Assembly: GCA_037501455.1 (NCBI GenBank)
Contig: CM074858.1
Location: forward strand, 75,242,501 to 75,306,500
Source of the DNA: Lantana camara
Taxonomy: Eukaryota; Streptophyta; Magnoliopsida; Lamiales; Verbenaceae
Length of the DNA stretch: 64,000 nucleotides
Reading direction: 5' to 3'
Below the pieces are notes generated by a model. That model was not told the origin of the DNA, ran no database searches, and worked only from the letters and a program-made list of their open reading frames with translations. Both the position numbers and the translations under genes were made by a program. Position 1 is the first letter of the stretch. Every line of letters starts with the position of its first letter. This document shows, piece after piece, positions 35,698 through 47,410 of this stretch.

Positions 35698-36687
35698 TGT
35701 AGGGAAGGTGTGGTATCTTGAGCCTTCGGCTAAGGTCGGGGAGGACTCTTGTGGGTTCGCTACCCCTTGAGGGTATGTCTGTTATGGATGGTTTGGGGAC
35801 GGTACATCTCCTCCATCATTGATGTGACGGTTGAATTGATTTGGTATTTTATGTTTTGGTATGTTCTGAGGAGTAAAGGTTGGAAGCTCGTACTCGCCGA
35901 GCATGTGATCTGTTCTATCTGGGAATCATGAATCGAGATAGAGTTCTGAAATGTTTTCTAAATCTTATATAACTATCTTTTGGGTACTTTTGGAAATGTT
36001 TTGGTATGCAACACCTATCTCCGGTTCATGAGTCCACCCTTCTGATATGTGCTATGCTCTATATATATACAGTGGGTGTGCGTTAGTCCCCTCACTCAGT
36101 CAGTTGACTGACACCTCATTTTATCTTTTAGTTGCAGGTTTCTTTTGGCTTGAGCTAGGCGGATGTGAGTCTTCTGGGTCACACTTGTCGGTTTAGTTGG
36201 TGTTAAGATGCATTTGTCACATATTCTATTTATGTTATGTATTCTTATTTCGCTTTTGGAGATTATGTTTTATGCTCTACTTAGACTTAAACCCGTGTGG
36301 GGTTAGTATGCTAGCATTTGGATGTAATTAGCTATTCTGCTGATACTTATATTGGTTTATTACGTTGCGATGATTTGAGATTCGGGACTAGGTATCTATG
36401 CTAGTTGAACCCGTCGCCTGTTATGTATGTTGATATTCGGGACTATGTATCTATGCTAGTTGAACCCGTCACTTATTTTGTATGTTGATTTAATTGCTTC
36501 CGCTATCTGATGATAATTGTTTAAATTACTTCCGAACTCTGAGTCTGTCCAGTTAGATCCGCCTAGCCTACTAAGTGAGTTGGTCTCCCGTTCGCTTTGA
36601 TTCGGATTCGGGCATGGACTTTCCATTTCGTGACCGGGTCTGGGTCTTAGTGCGGGGGATGTGGCATCCTCCGTTTGGGGTATTACA
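35698..36687 (+). repeat. LTR-A terminal part
   Basis: Last 990 bp of LTR-A, holding its promoter-like TATATATAC (about 36062-36071), the start-site hairpin, GCTAGGCGG inverted pair and terminal hairpin. TGAACCCGTC-containing repeats of about 65 bp occur near 36384-36480 (two copies of GGGACTA.GTATCTATGCTAG). Confidence 0.7.
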
Positions 36688-36939
36688 ATGATAAGGTTGG
36701 AATTCGCATTCGAATTCCAGAGCTCAAGTTAGCCATGAGGCTCAAACACCCTAATTAGAATTAGGTCCCTAATTTGCAAATATTGGACGATTGAGTCCAA
36801 GTACATTTAATTAAATTCTAATACACACATAACTAAAATAAATTGCAAATTGCTACGTAAGGCATGCGAATCACATAATTACTGAATTAAACTCTCCCGA
36901 GACATCGTACCTAGATTGTCGAGAAGACGGGGTGTCACA
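36688..36939 (-). repeat. E3 5' LTR, first 252 bp (in sense)
   Basis: It matches 15214-15465 with a few changes and ends GGGGTGTCACA. It is the outer part of the E3 5' LTR, separated from the rest by LTR-A. Confidence 0.85.
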
Positions 36940-38010
36940 CACTGATTGTCATTGACTGACAGGTTCTTCGATTCATTTCGTTATTCGGCTAGGGGGACAC
37001 ACACCCATTGCTAGATTACGGTAGTGTGATCAATGAAGTGATTAATTAATTAGAGAATTAAATAATTGCTGCCACTACTAATCGAATAATGAACCTAAAG
37101 GTTCACACATAAATGCCAGAATACGAGGGTTATGGTAGGATGTTAATATGATTAACGAAGGATCAAATTGTTGATCGAAAATGGGCTGGAACACATGGGC
37201 ATTGCCATGTCTCAAAGACACGTGACTGCCACGTGTCACGCATGCTTGCGTGGCTGCTACGTGTTACGCACACGTGGCCGATGCGTAGCTCTAACGTGTA
37301 ATTATATTACACGTGAATACTTTTCTATAATTAATTAATTAAATTATAATTAATTAATTTTGAATTAATTGTTAAGACTATTGTCAAATAATCTTAACCC
37401 AATAAATAATTAATTGGGAATTAATTTGTTTATTGAATATTGACTTTTAACTTCAGGAAAGTTGAAAATTCCAACTTGCTACTGTAGGAGAGAGAAGGTT
37501 ATTCTTGCAAGACTTGGAGAACAAGTTGGGAACTTATTTTCTCCAATTAGATTAAATAATTAAATTAGTTAATTGGTGAGCAAGAAAACAACACCCTTAG
37601 GAGTTCGAATCACTCTTGTATAAATACAAGAGGTGGGTGCTTCTCTTATTCTTTGGACCAACACTCACGAAGTGTTAAGTTTTTGAGAAAATCCAAAAGA
37701 AAAGTTTTCAAAGAAAAAATCCTAGCCATTAACACGAGTTATAGAACTAGCATTCTCACTTGCTTGATCGTGTTCTTGGACTGCTGTTGGTACGCTTTGG
37801 AGGATCGCTGTTTTGGGATCTAATCGAAGGCCGTTTTAGGGACTTTTCGCTTGAAGGGTGTTTGTTAGGCGGTAATAACATCACAAGAAAGCTTCAATTA
37901 AAGTGCGTTTCTTGTTGTTCCCAACGTTACAGTACGAAAATTGCAAGAACGATTAAACTTGTGGAAAAATTTTAAACTTCCGCAGCTCAACTGTATCGTG
38001 TTTTCCAACA
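36940..38010 (+). repeat. Ty1/copia-like LTR 3' end (solo or truncated)
   Basis: TATAAATA (37619-37626), a leader with an AACACT/AGTGTT hairpin (about 37669-37684), a CTTCCGC motif and the end TTTTCCAACA at 38010 are typical of copia LTRs. No TGTTGGAAAA start is present, so the left part is missing or ends at the E3 insertion. No PBS follows 38010. A short ORF at 37760-37975 shows no known motif. Confidence 0.45.
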
Positions 38011-38520
38011 TCTCTTAGTATTCCAAACATTCTCTTTTATATTTAGGAGTCAAAGACACTTTCTAATAATAACAAAAAATGTAGATTTTCAATATAGAGA
38101 ATTTTCTCCAACTTGTTCTTCTTAGAACACGATGAAAACTCAAGTGCAATCACTTGAAATTTCGGCTTTGATAATATTGTTTTCTGGTTCTTTACAGCCA
38201 CGGGGTCAATATTCTCTTTAATAGTATTGGTTTCTTACTCGCATAGCAATGGGGTCAATATTCGCTTGATAATATTGAAGGCCTTTTCACTCGAATTTTG
38301 AAAGCCTTCTTTATTAGTTTGTATCAGCAAGCTTTCAACTTGTTCTTGAATCGTCTTAGCCCGAGCTCTTGTAATTAGCCCACTTGGATTTTGATTTTTA
38401 GTAGCTGACTCCTTTTCCACCATTGTACAATAACCTTCTTCTTGATCGGCTTCGTTCGGGACAAGACTTCCATTGTTCTTATCATATATAAATATGTATA
38501 TTCATATAAATGTATGTAAT
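38011..38520. other. Unassigned sequence before E5
   Basis: AT-rich. It may be part of the E7 3' LTR, since 38516-38520 continues at 60024 once E5 is removed, but the usual LTR landmarks are absent. GGGGTCAATATTC occurs twice (about 38203 and 38250). GTAAT at 38516-38520 is the left TSD of E5. Confidence 0.4.
38235..38423 (-). CDS. Short ORF with an ITRARAK motif, 62 aa
   Basis: It begins MVEKESATKNQNPSGLITRA and is charged and helical-looking. The GxITRARAK pattern is familiar from linker segments of retrotransposon polyproteins, but nothing else around it confirms a gag or pol. It is best seen as a fragment of a dead element. Whether it is translated cannot be told. Confidence 0.25.
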   Translation of the reverse strand: MVEKESATKNQNPSGLITRARAKTIQEQVESLLIQTNKEGFQNSSEKAFNIIKRILTPLLCE

Positions 38521-40597
38521 TGTAACATCCCAAGCGGTGGGGCATCACACCCCCGCACTATGACCCGACACGTGTACGAAATGAAGAGTCCGCACACGCA
38601 CCAAGTCACAGCGAAAGGGTGACTAACGAAAAACACACCCACTAGCTAGGCGGTATCTAACCCTGTACGAATGAAAGAATGCAAAACATGACAGCGGAAG
38701 TAGTACGAAATGCCAACTTTCAAAAACTTTCATACCTTAAACACACAGTACCATACAAACATCAAAATCAACTAAACGGGTTCGACTAATCTAGCAAACC
38801 TGTCCTAACCTGTCCCGAGCAATCATATATTCACAGCGGGTTCAACTAATCCGAGCACCTGTCCTAACCTTCCCGAATTCCATAAATTCAAATCATAAAT
38901 GCAAACCTGCACAAACATATCTCATATAACATTTACAAATTGTAAACCAGAGCCAGAACTTAATAAACTTAAACAAACAAACACAAACTCGACAGACCCG
39001 ACACACAGCCGCCTAGCACGAACTCCAACGACCTTCAAAGCAAAGCCTGCGAACTAAAACATAAAAGGGGAGGGGTCAGTCCAAAGACTAAGCGAGGGGC
39101 TGACACACACATACTATACATAAATATAGAGCACAACACAAAGAAGAAGCAACGTTCGTGAAACCGGGGGTAGTTTTTGCACGCCAAAACATTTTCCGTG
39201 ATACTATACATATAGGGAGACTTACCAAACAGACCAAACAAATCTTAAATCAAAAGTTTCTTAAGGCAAAGCTCAGATTCATGCAGACTTAACACACATA
39301 TCGGAGCATATCTTATTAGCGTAAAGGTATATCAATTTTTATCTTAATTTAAGAACCTACCCCCGTTTTATGAACTTATGACAGACGGACAGACAGAACA
39401 CACTTATTCATATCAAAACAAAACTCATAAAACAATCCCACTTGCACATCATTGGGGAAGAGAGGTGCCCCTCTCAACCCACCACAGAACGAAACATGTG
39501 AACCGGAGGATCCCGCCCGGTTCCTTCGACGGCCATGCCAAAATGCGCTCCGTCGGCATAGGAGAACTAAGTCTCCTGTTGGTGGAGAAGTGCACAGGGG
39601 TCGTCACCGGCGATCCCATGGTCGTCCCGGGTCTCTCTTACCCACAATCTTCGGGGCCCATCACACAGATAAACAGACACATATCGGAAACTTAACTTGC
39701 CACACACAGACAGACAGACATATCTCATGCATATCGTGCTTATCATATCACACGTACATATCACACACACTGACCTCGGAATCATAACAGAACTGAGACA
39801 AAGCATACATAGGCTCATACATACCGTTTCGTATTTTCAAATCAAATCATATGACAAAACCAACAAAATACGTACTTCGCACATATCTACATATACATAA
39901 GGCTTATAAACCGCATGCATTCGAAAACCAGCACGTTGCAATAAGGTATAACTATATCCTAACCTCACCTGGTACCAAACACAGCCGAACACAAAGTAGA
40001 AGGTCCACCCCGGAACCTGCACGACTCACTTGTCACCACCCCGGGTGCACCTGATCCACTGAACACACAAAACAGACCACAAAGCTCAGACTCAGACAGA
40101 CAACCACACAGAGACGCACGACAAATGCAATCACATTATCTCGTATCAATTCATATATTGCACATTTACAAAGCAATCAAATCAAATTCATATATAACAT
40201 TTCATAAACTTGCACGTATTACAAGGCCAAATAAATCATGTAATAACATGCTACGAATTCATTTTAATCCACGGGGTCATAAGCAACTTCCAACTAAGTT
40301 ACATAATTATTCAAGTTCTCATATAATTTTCCGATGCATAACAAATTCACAAATATTACATAATAGATTAAATTCCAATTTACGTGATTAAACCTTAATT
40401 TAAAGTTCAATGTTAGATATAATAATTTCTTTAACACATCGAGATTAACATATTTATCTACCAAGTGACAAATTAAAGTTAAATTAATTCAAATCACGCA
40501 AGTTCACATATTATATTTCATACAAATTTGCACGTATTAAAAAGCTAAACAAATCGTAATAGCATGCTTCGAAATTTATATAAATCTCACGAGGTTA
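38521..40597 (-). repeat. E5 3' LTR, 3' portion
   Basis: It matches 56180-58255 with a few percent divergence. In sense it ends GGGATGTTACA at 38521. It has CTAGGCGG inverted copies (about 39015-39005 and 38652-38643), a start-site hairpin (39095-39078) and a GTTTTTGCACGCC-type motif (complement at about 39173-39186). Confidence 0.85.
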
Positions 40598-41182
40598 TGT
40601 AACGCCCCAATCTTTCGGCCGTACAGGTATGACGTCACGAGTGGGTAGATCGAGTGCTAATTGATTTAATTATGTTTTATTGGTCAAGTGATTATTTAAT
40701 TTAATAATTTCATGAATTAATTGCTATTATGTGATGAATATGACTTATATGATTTAATTGACAGTGTTATTTAAATTCGTTTCTAACGTGTTTATTTGGT
40801 AATTAAATGTTTTATTTTACTAATACACTTATTTGATCTTATATGAAATCCTTGGACTCTATCGAACTTTTAATTGGACCCAATTGATCACCTACTAAAC
40901 TTTCAGGATACATGTGAAGCACTTAAAATTGTCGAGGACCAAAGTGCAATTTCTTCCCTTATTTTTCCCTTAATACACGATATTCCCCCCCCCCCCCCCC
41001 CAATTCTCATTCTTCTTCTTCTCTTCTTCATCTCCTAAGAGACTTCCCAAACCCTTCATTCCTTTTCTTCCAAAATCGAACCCAAGCAAGAGACAAGAAG
41101 CAAGGAAATTTGATCAAGCTTCAAGACAAGAATCATGATCCAATCCTTCTCTTATCCTTCTTCCTTCCAAGGTATATATGAA

Positions 41183-41224
<42 letters not shown>

Positions 41225-43940
41225 TGTGTATATATATTGTAAATTTGATGGATTGATTCATGATTTGATGAGTAATATGTGTATATATGTTGTGTTTCGT
41301 TATTGTTGTTTGATTTTGGGTGATTTGGGAGTTCCATTGACATTCTTGAAGCCATTTTTCGGCTCTACCCTGTTTTCCCATCGCCAAACGCAGCTGCTGG
41401 AATTGGGGGTCGTGCCTGCGACCGTTTTGTGACCATTTTTGGTCGCAGCCGCGACCAACAATTCAAAAGTTGGCTAATTTTCAGTCGCGGCCGCAATTGA
41501 TTTTCAGTAAAATTTTGTCACGGTCGTGACTCCCTCGTCCGAACTCGTAATGACCTGATTTTTAAACCAACGGAAACCTATTGAAGTGTAGAATATTCTC
41601 CAATTCTAATCACTTCAATATCTTTTCCAATTTGTGAGATATTATCAATTCTTTTTGGTGTCGCTACTTTTTCGACAATCTGCGATTACCCAACTTCGGG
41701 CCTACGCCATTTTCACCTCGTTTTGAACCATGAATCGTGCCATATATTCATAGAAAGATCTATGTGTCTAGTTTCCTTACCAACAAACAAAGATCCATTC
41801 CAACTTCTAAAACTTAAGATATTTCTATTTTACTACAGCTTGTGCACTTCCGAATATTGTCAATTTTTGCCAAGCTTTGTCTAAACCTCTCTTCTTGTGT
41901 TCCTTTCACTCCCTTGATCCCCATAAGTGAATTATATGACTTGTATGCATGATTAATTGATGATATATGGTATAATTTGATATGATTATGGAGTATATAT
42001 TATCAACTCAATTTGTGAACATTTATGTGCTACTTTTATACATGCGTGAATGGTTTGCTTCGCCTAATTGTTTTGTTTGTTGTGTATAACTTCTTCCATG
42101 ACTTATTTATTTTATTAATATGTTAAATTATGTGTTAACTTGTATATTATGAAACCATAATGTGATCTTGTTAAACATTTTGTGAATTATGATCCGGTAT
42201 GACTTAAAATGCTCTCTAGCTTGCATGTATAAATTGTTCCTCCATTTATTGGCCTCATATGATAACTCCTAGCTTTATTTATGACTCGTATGTATTGTAA
42301 GCATGTTATAGTACGAGTTATGATTATTGTGTTAAGGTACGGCTTAATTTGGTACAAAATTTGAAAGATATGAAAAGCATGAATATGAACCCATAGTGTA
42401 TTGAACGTTTTGAATAAATTACTTGATTATATGACATCATAACATGATTTATGCTCTTTATACATCTCATATCATGTACACAACATGCCGTGCGTCTATG
42501 TGGTTTCATATTGAGTCATTTTCTCACGAGTACACATTGTTTCCTTTCTTCTACAGTTTTTCTCCAGGGCGGAGATATCATGATCAACTAGGCACCTGGT
42601 ATAACTCGTATCCTTCTATTGCCATGTTCCAGGTGAGGGTGTTTTCGTTCTAGTTACGTATCAATCCATACAACCCTTATGTGATAAGTTTTGGGCGAAA
42701 AACCTTATATATACATATACCATTTTCACAGTGGAGTCATCGAGTAACCCTTTTCTAATGAATTATGAATATGTTATGTTTCTTATGAATTGATATGTTT
42801 TGGCGAGAATATGATTATGGATATGATTATGAATGCACAGGCCCAGGGACTTAGTGCTAGTGGCTATCCGAGGAGGCAAGGGCCGACGGTGGTCCCTTGT
42901 CCTAGTCCCACCACATTTACGGTGATACCAGCCCTCGCTAGGAGGTTTAGCGGGGAATGGGAGCTGAGTGCCCTTGGGGGATTCATGTACCCCCATTGGC
43001 CTATGTATGGACTGGTGGTCGGGTCTTGCTAACCCGTCCACCACCCGGAGGAAGAAGGTTGGAACTTATTTTATGATTATGATTATGTTATGATTGTTAT
43101 ACACCGTGCGGAAAGGCCGGGACACGGATTGCCCAAACGACTATGTCTTATGTTATGTTATATGACTTGTGTGTATTATAATATATTGCATGATCACGTA
43201 TTCAATGTATTAATGATATTTGTCGTACACGGTCGGAGTTTGGTTGGAGATTGTGCACACTCACTCGCCGAGCCTTTATGTTTATGTATGAATTATGAAC
43301 CTAATGAATTTAATATGATTAGTCGTAAAATCCGAGTATTGCCCAGCTATTCTCTTGCTCTCTTGTGAACTAACTCTAAATAAAACCTTACTCGGGATTT
43401 ATGACTTGCATGTGCATGTTTCTATATATATGTATTACTCCTGCTCACTCAGTCTTCTAGAGACTGACCTCTCTTTCCCACTTTTCAAGTTTCTTGCAGG
43501 TTTTGCTAGGCGGGAGTCGAGTCTTAGTTTTCTTGTCCGAGTCACTTGTACACTTGAGTTACATTTACATTATTATGATTTAATTGTATCTTTTTATGTA
43601 TTCGGGCCGAGTGCCATTTATGATTCTTGATTATGTATTCGGGATAGATTGTATGTGTAGTTGAACCCGTTGATAGGATGCATGTTGAAATTTTAATTAT
43701 GTTATGAAATTATTGGGCTTGTAGCCACTATTGGAATTCATGAATGGTATTAATGCTTCCGTATTGCATTCTGGGTATTCTTGAATTATTTTGGTACAGG
43801 GTTAGATTCCGCCTAGCTAGGATATTTTTTATTTTGTCTCCCGTTCGCTATGAGTCCGGTTCATGCTTGGATTATCCATTTCAAGAGTGGACTAGACTTG
43901 TAGTGTGGGGGATGTGGCGCCTATCGTCCCGGGTGTTACA
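40598..43940 (+). repeat. 5' LTR of E6 (3,343 bp)
   Basis: TGTAACGCCCC...CGGGTGTTACA. Contents in order: a 17-base C run (40985-41001), a TA microsatellite (41189-41222), a palindrome cluster (41408-41536), a GGTGGTCGGGT/ACCCGTCCACC hairpin with CGGAGGAAGAAGG (about 43013-43058), CTCACTCAGTC...GACTGACC (about 43444-43472), GCTAGGCGGGA (43505) with TTCCGCCTAGC (43807-43817), and the terminal hairpin (43846-43903). Confidence 0.88.
41408..41536 (+). repeat. Palindrome cluster in the E6 LTR (second copy 51318-51445)
   Basis: The less decayed copy is in the 3' LTR: GGTCGCGGCCGCGACC (51352-51367) and GTCACGGCCGTGAC (51428-51441) are perfect palindromes, with AGTCGGGGCCACGACT between them. In the 5' LTR the same sites carry single changes (GGTCGCAGCCGCGACC, GTCACGGTCGTGAC). 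Confidence 0.85.
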
Positions 43941-43982
43941 TCCTTAAGTGGTATCAGAGCCCAGGTTGCGAAACCGGGGTTC
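43941..43982 (+). other. Primer-binding site and leader hairpin of E6
   Basis: TGGTATCAGAGC (43949-43960) lies 8 bp after the LTR. GAGCCC (43957-43962) pairs with the GGG.TTC strand (43977-43982, with a G-T wobble), enclosing GGTT/AACC with a GCGA loop. Confidence 0.85.
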
Positions 43983-46900
43983 CTTGTGTCGTGTCGTGTC
44001 ATGTCAAGTATAGGTCGAGCGGCTTAGGAACAATGCTTCAACGTGTGGACCGCATTGATCACGAGCATTATTATTGAAATTTGATATGGAAGATATTATT
44101 AAATATGTTTAACTTAAATTTTGTTAATTTACGTGTTGCATTTTGCATTAATGCATGCTTTTGATGCTAATTTTGTGCCATATACATTTACTAACCGGCA
44201 TGCATTATATTTGAGTTGAGTTGTGAATTGTATGATGTCACTATAATATCAAACCACGGCAAATCCCTACGATTACAACCACTTAGCACAAGTTCCTCTT
44301 TCAAGTATGGGCGATTTGAAGAAGAGCCTATGAATTTAGAAGGCTTTGGGTTATTTGGTGATTTTTACGACTGGGGTATAGATTGAGAGTTCGTGTTCAA
44401 GAAGGAATTAAATTTTGGGTGAAAATTTGGAGTGGAGGAAGCAATAGTACGAGAGTGTGATGTTTATATCAACGAAATAAACACATACCTCTCTATATCG
44501 TGAAAGGGAGTCGATCAACCAGGCGTGCGATTCGTTTAATTTAAGAAGAAGGCGAAAGGAAATTTGAAGGTACTAAAGGCTCAACATTCGGGTTTAGAAG
44601 ACTAAAGAAGAAAACCTTTAGTTAAAAGAAATGATCCGAATTGAAGCTAAGGACCGAGGAGCTTAATTATGGAAAAAGGGGAAATTTATAATTTTCAAAT
44701 AAGAAGTAAGTTGGAGAAAAGAAACATGTCGAGATACTTCAGGTTTTGGAATGAGACTAGTGTTCGTTGGACGAAAACTAAAAACCGTTCCACTCTCGGA
44801 ATTTTAAAGAGGACGCCCAAGATATTTTACTTAACTATTAAATTCATTAAATTTGGCTCGGGATGGAGAAATTTTGCAAAGTTGTAAAGTTGCTCGACTG
44901 TGGAAAATCTTCAAGGTTAGAGCGAGGCGAATAGGCAAAGCAGAACTTTCGAATAAATCAAGACTTAGAAACCGAGTTTGGGAAGAAGCTGGATTTGAAA
45001 ATAGTTAAAGAAAATAAATCCAACAAGGCGAATGCAAACCTATGGGACGTTGGATTGGGAGATATGGAACCACAAATGGAAATAATAAAGATAGGCAAAG
45101 AAGCTTTTGAAGGAAATTGTGGAATCAGGTTTAAGCAATTGCAGGATGAGTTCATTCCACCAATTTGAACTCATAAAGCATAAGTCAAGGGAACGTTGAT
45201 CAAGGCCATAATCAAGGTGAAGATTCGGACAACTTTTGGAGATCAATAATTGGGAATAAGTCGAGATACCGATTTAACGGTTGTAGAAGGCTTTGGTTTA
45301 AAGAAATTGCAATCTCGGGCTATGGAGAGACATAAATTGGTACATGGAAAACTTATAAAGATTTCAAAGACCGTGGGAAAAATGAGGGGTGATCAAAAAG
45401 CTCAAATCAAATCCGTAATTAAGGAAATGGAGAACAAACTTCCGAGCTAAAGCATACCACCACGGTGACAGGTTTAATATATTCATGGCACGTGCGTCAT
45501 ACGTTGCTTTAAATTATTTAATTTCCTTTATCTATATGTGATTGCATCCTTAATTGATTTAATTTCTTCAATGTGTATCATCTTTAATTGCTTGCTACGT
45601 GCACCGACATCTTAATCCCACATGCATGTTTTAGTGTTTAATTGATAGGGAATTTTCCCCACTTCGTATCGAGTGTGACTCCAACCGGGTCTTACATGAA
45701 TCAAGTAAAGAAGAGGAGATATTTTGGTTGCAAGGTGCTTATCAAAAGAAAAGAGGAACAGTGGGACTCCGAGAAGTAAAACTAGAAAATTGAATGAAGG
45801 AAGTAGGTTGTTAACCCTATCAATCATTTCAAATTGAATGTGAGTGAGATCAACGGACACGTAACTTGGTTAGAACCACCGATATCGAGGAAGCTAAATT
45901 GAAGAGGTTGAGAATCTTTGATCCGGGAGGCGGTAGAACAACTTCAAAGAGTTAGAATTGAAATTCTTAAGGGGAAGAGCCGACACGGGAGAGAATTTCA
46001 ATTCATGGTTATGCTCGAATAGGTCACATCAAAAGGATCAATGAAAATGTAAGAATCAGCTAATAACAAAATCCTACAAAGCAATGCCACAGGATGAATT
46101 GAGAGATTTTAACACCCGATGGACCTCGAGACCAAGGTGAGATAAAACTTTGGGAATAATATGGAAGGGACACTACTTTAATAAATGAAGAGATGTATCC
46201 AAAGAGTAATTGGGAATCAATAGCAAGAAAGGGAAAAAGGTTGATTGATAATAATTTAGAGTGCAAAGGCAACACCGTTAGTATTCTTACTACAAGACAT
46301 GCTCGAACTCAAATCTCTAAGATCGGAAGGATTGTTTATATCTCATGCATACCTTGAAGATGCTAGGACCATGTAGGAATTTCAAGAATTGGCAAGGAAA
46401 GTAGAAGGAAAAAAGGAAAGCCAATTGGATCATCATATTCCGTGATGGACAAAAAGAGAGTTAATTCAACCGAGCGTTGGAAAATGAATACTTAGAAGGG
46501 GAATACACAATACGAAAAGATGGGTTACCATTTCGTTGGGCATTTTCCATGATTAACCGAAGAAGTTATTAGGATTGGAGAATGGAAATTAAGCTACTAA
46601 AGATTAGCTCAAGTATTCAAGTTGGAGGTTAGAACTTAAGTAATTAAAGGCTACCTTGAACAATTAAGAAGGTCGAATACTAATCGAGGTGGACAACGAG
46701 CTAATTGGGTTAAGATCAAGTGCACACTAAAAAATAGAGCTTCGGACTATGGTGTTTAGAGATGATAAGAGAAAAGATTATGTGTTGAAGATCGGGTGGT
46801 TATTTAAGTATTGAATACATCGGAGATTGCAATGTCTGACACTATGGAAGGAATCAAGTATTGAACCAGATCATTACAATATAAGATTCTTGAGCATCGG

Positions 46901-47110
46901 TGAACGGTACATCTAGCATCCATGGCATATACATACATGCAACTTTAGTTTGAATAATTTTATGATGCTAAGTGCTTGGATTATTTGTTGTATTAGCTAT
47001 TTTTGTATAATTAATTCTCGATGTATTTAATATCTCCTACTTGTTTCTTGTGTGGTATATGTGTTTGTTCGTTTATTCTTTTTCTTCGGTTGACTACGTT
47101 GTTGTTGTTG
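43983..47110 (+). other. E6 internal region, no recognisable protein
   Basis: Adenine-rich with dispersed stops. The longest frames (for example 44669-44887 and 45250-45450) are Lys-rich and without motifs. It is related to the E4 interior in patches. CGGTGA...CACGTGC modules lie at 45463-45500 and 46898-46940, 1.4 kb apart as in E4. A TTTTAGTGTTTAATTGATAGG motif (about 45630-45650) recurs in E3 (complement near 17014-16993). Confidence 0.6.
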
Positions 47111-47120
47111 ATGTTGTTGT

Positions 47121-47225
47121 TGAGAGACGGGGTTCTCTCATTGTTGTTTGAGAGACGGGGTTCTCTCGTTATTGCTTGTGAGGGACGGGGTTCTCTCCTT
47201 GTTGTTCGAAAGACGGGGTTCTTTC
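47121..47225 (+). repeat. Hairpin array of E6 (four units)
   Basis: Units at 47121-47140, 47150-47167, 47180-47197 and 47208-47225. Stems are TGAGAGA/TCTCTCA, GAGAGA/TCTCTC, GAGGGA/TCTCTC (one wobble) and GAAAGA/TCTTTC (compensated), all around CGGGGT. Linkers are T/G-rich (GTTGTTG). Confidence 0.85.
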
Positions 47226-47410
47226 ATTAATTGCTACCTGCTTAGATTTTCGAGTGCATAGGCTTTGGTGAGTTAAGGGTCGTGATTTAATAGCAATTGA
47301 AGACCCCTTGTTGCTTGAAGACCTTTTCCGAACTAATTCCTGACAGGGAGTTGCTAACCCGCTTGGGATGAACACGGGAGAGTTTCTTGGAGTCTATATC
47401 TTGAGACAAT

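Larger units (their letters stand above)
21507..36687 (+). mobile_element. LTR-A: solo LTR (about 4 kb of its own sequence), split by two insertions
   Basis: Own sequence: 21507-22049, 24164-26701 and 35698-36687. The start reads CGTGACGCCCC, apparently TGTGACGCCCC with a first-base change, and the end reads GGGGTATTACA. Flanks ATGAC (21502-21506) and ATGAT (36688-36692) are the TSD, and the empty site ATGAC is seen in the E3 3' LTR. There is no PBS or internal region, so this is a solo LTR produced by recombination. Near its end it carries the shared LTR modules: CTCACTCAGTC...GACTGA (about 36095-36113), GCTAGGCGG (36153) with GCCTAGC (about 36560), and the terminal hairpin (about 36588-36655). 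Confidence 0.75.
15120..36939 (-). mobile_element. E3: gag-only Ty3/gypsy element, split by nested insertions
   Basis: 3' LTR tail (15120-15465), internal region (15466-18373), 5' LTR in two parts (18374-21506 and 36688-36939). Only gag is recognisable and no pol exists in the 2.9-kb internal region, which fits the non-autonomous gag-only class (TR-GAG-like). E2 and everything inside it lies in the 3' LTR; LTR-A and its contents lie in the 5' LTR. The left end of the element is outside the window. Confidence 0.8.

Noticed and set aside
37760..37975. 71-aa ORF in the copia-like LTR as a possible gene
   Set aside because: It lies in the LTR leader, has no motif and crosses the LTR CTTCCGC end region.
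40985..41001. C run as an assembly artefact
   Set aside because: A similar run is present in the 3' LTR (50910-50925), so it was probably in the element at insertion, though its exact length may be unreliable.
41133..41432. ORFs with long Tyr-Ile runs, also at 51081-51343 and 62178-62508
   Set aside because: They are translations of TA microsatellites.
43090..43368. 92-aa ORF that is perfectly duplicated at 53017-53295
   Set aside because: The duplication is the LTR pair of E6. The ORF has no motif, and its identity is explained by the LTR identity tract.
43949..43960. tRNA-Met-like sequence
   Set aside because: Only 12 nt match; it is the primer-binding site, not a tRNA gene.
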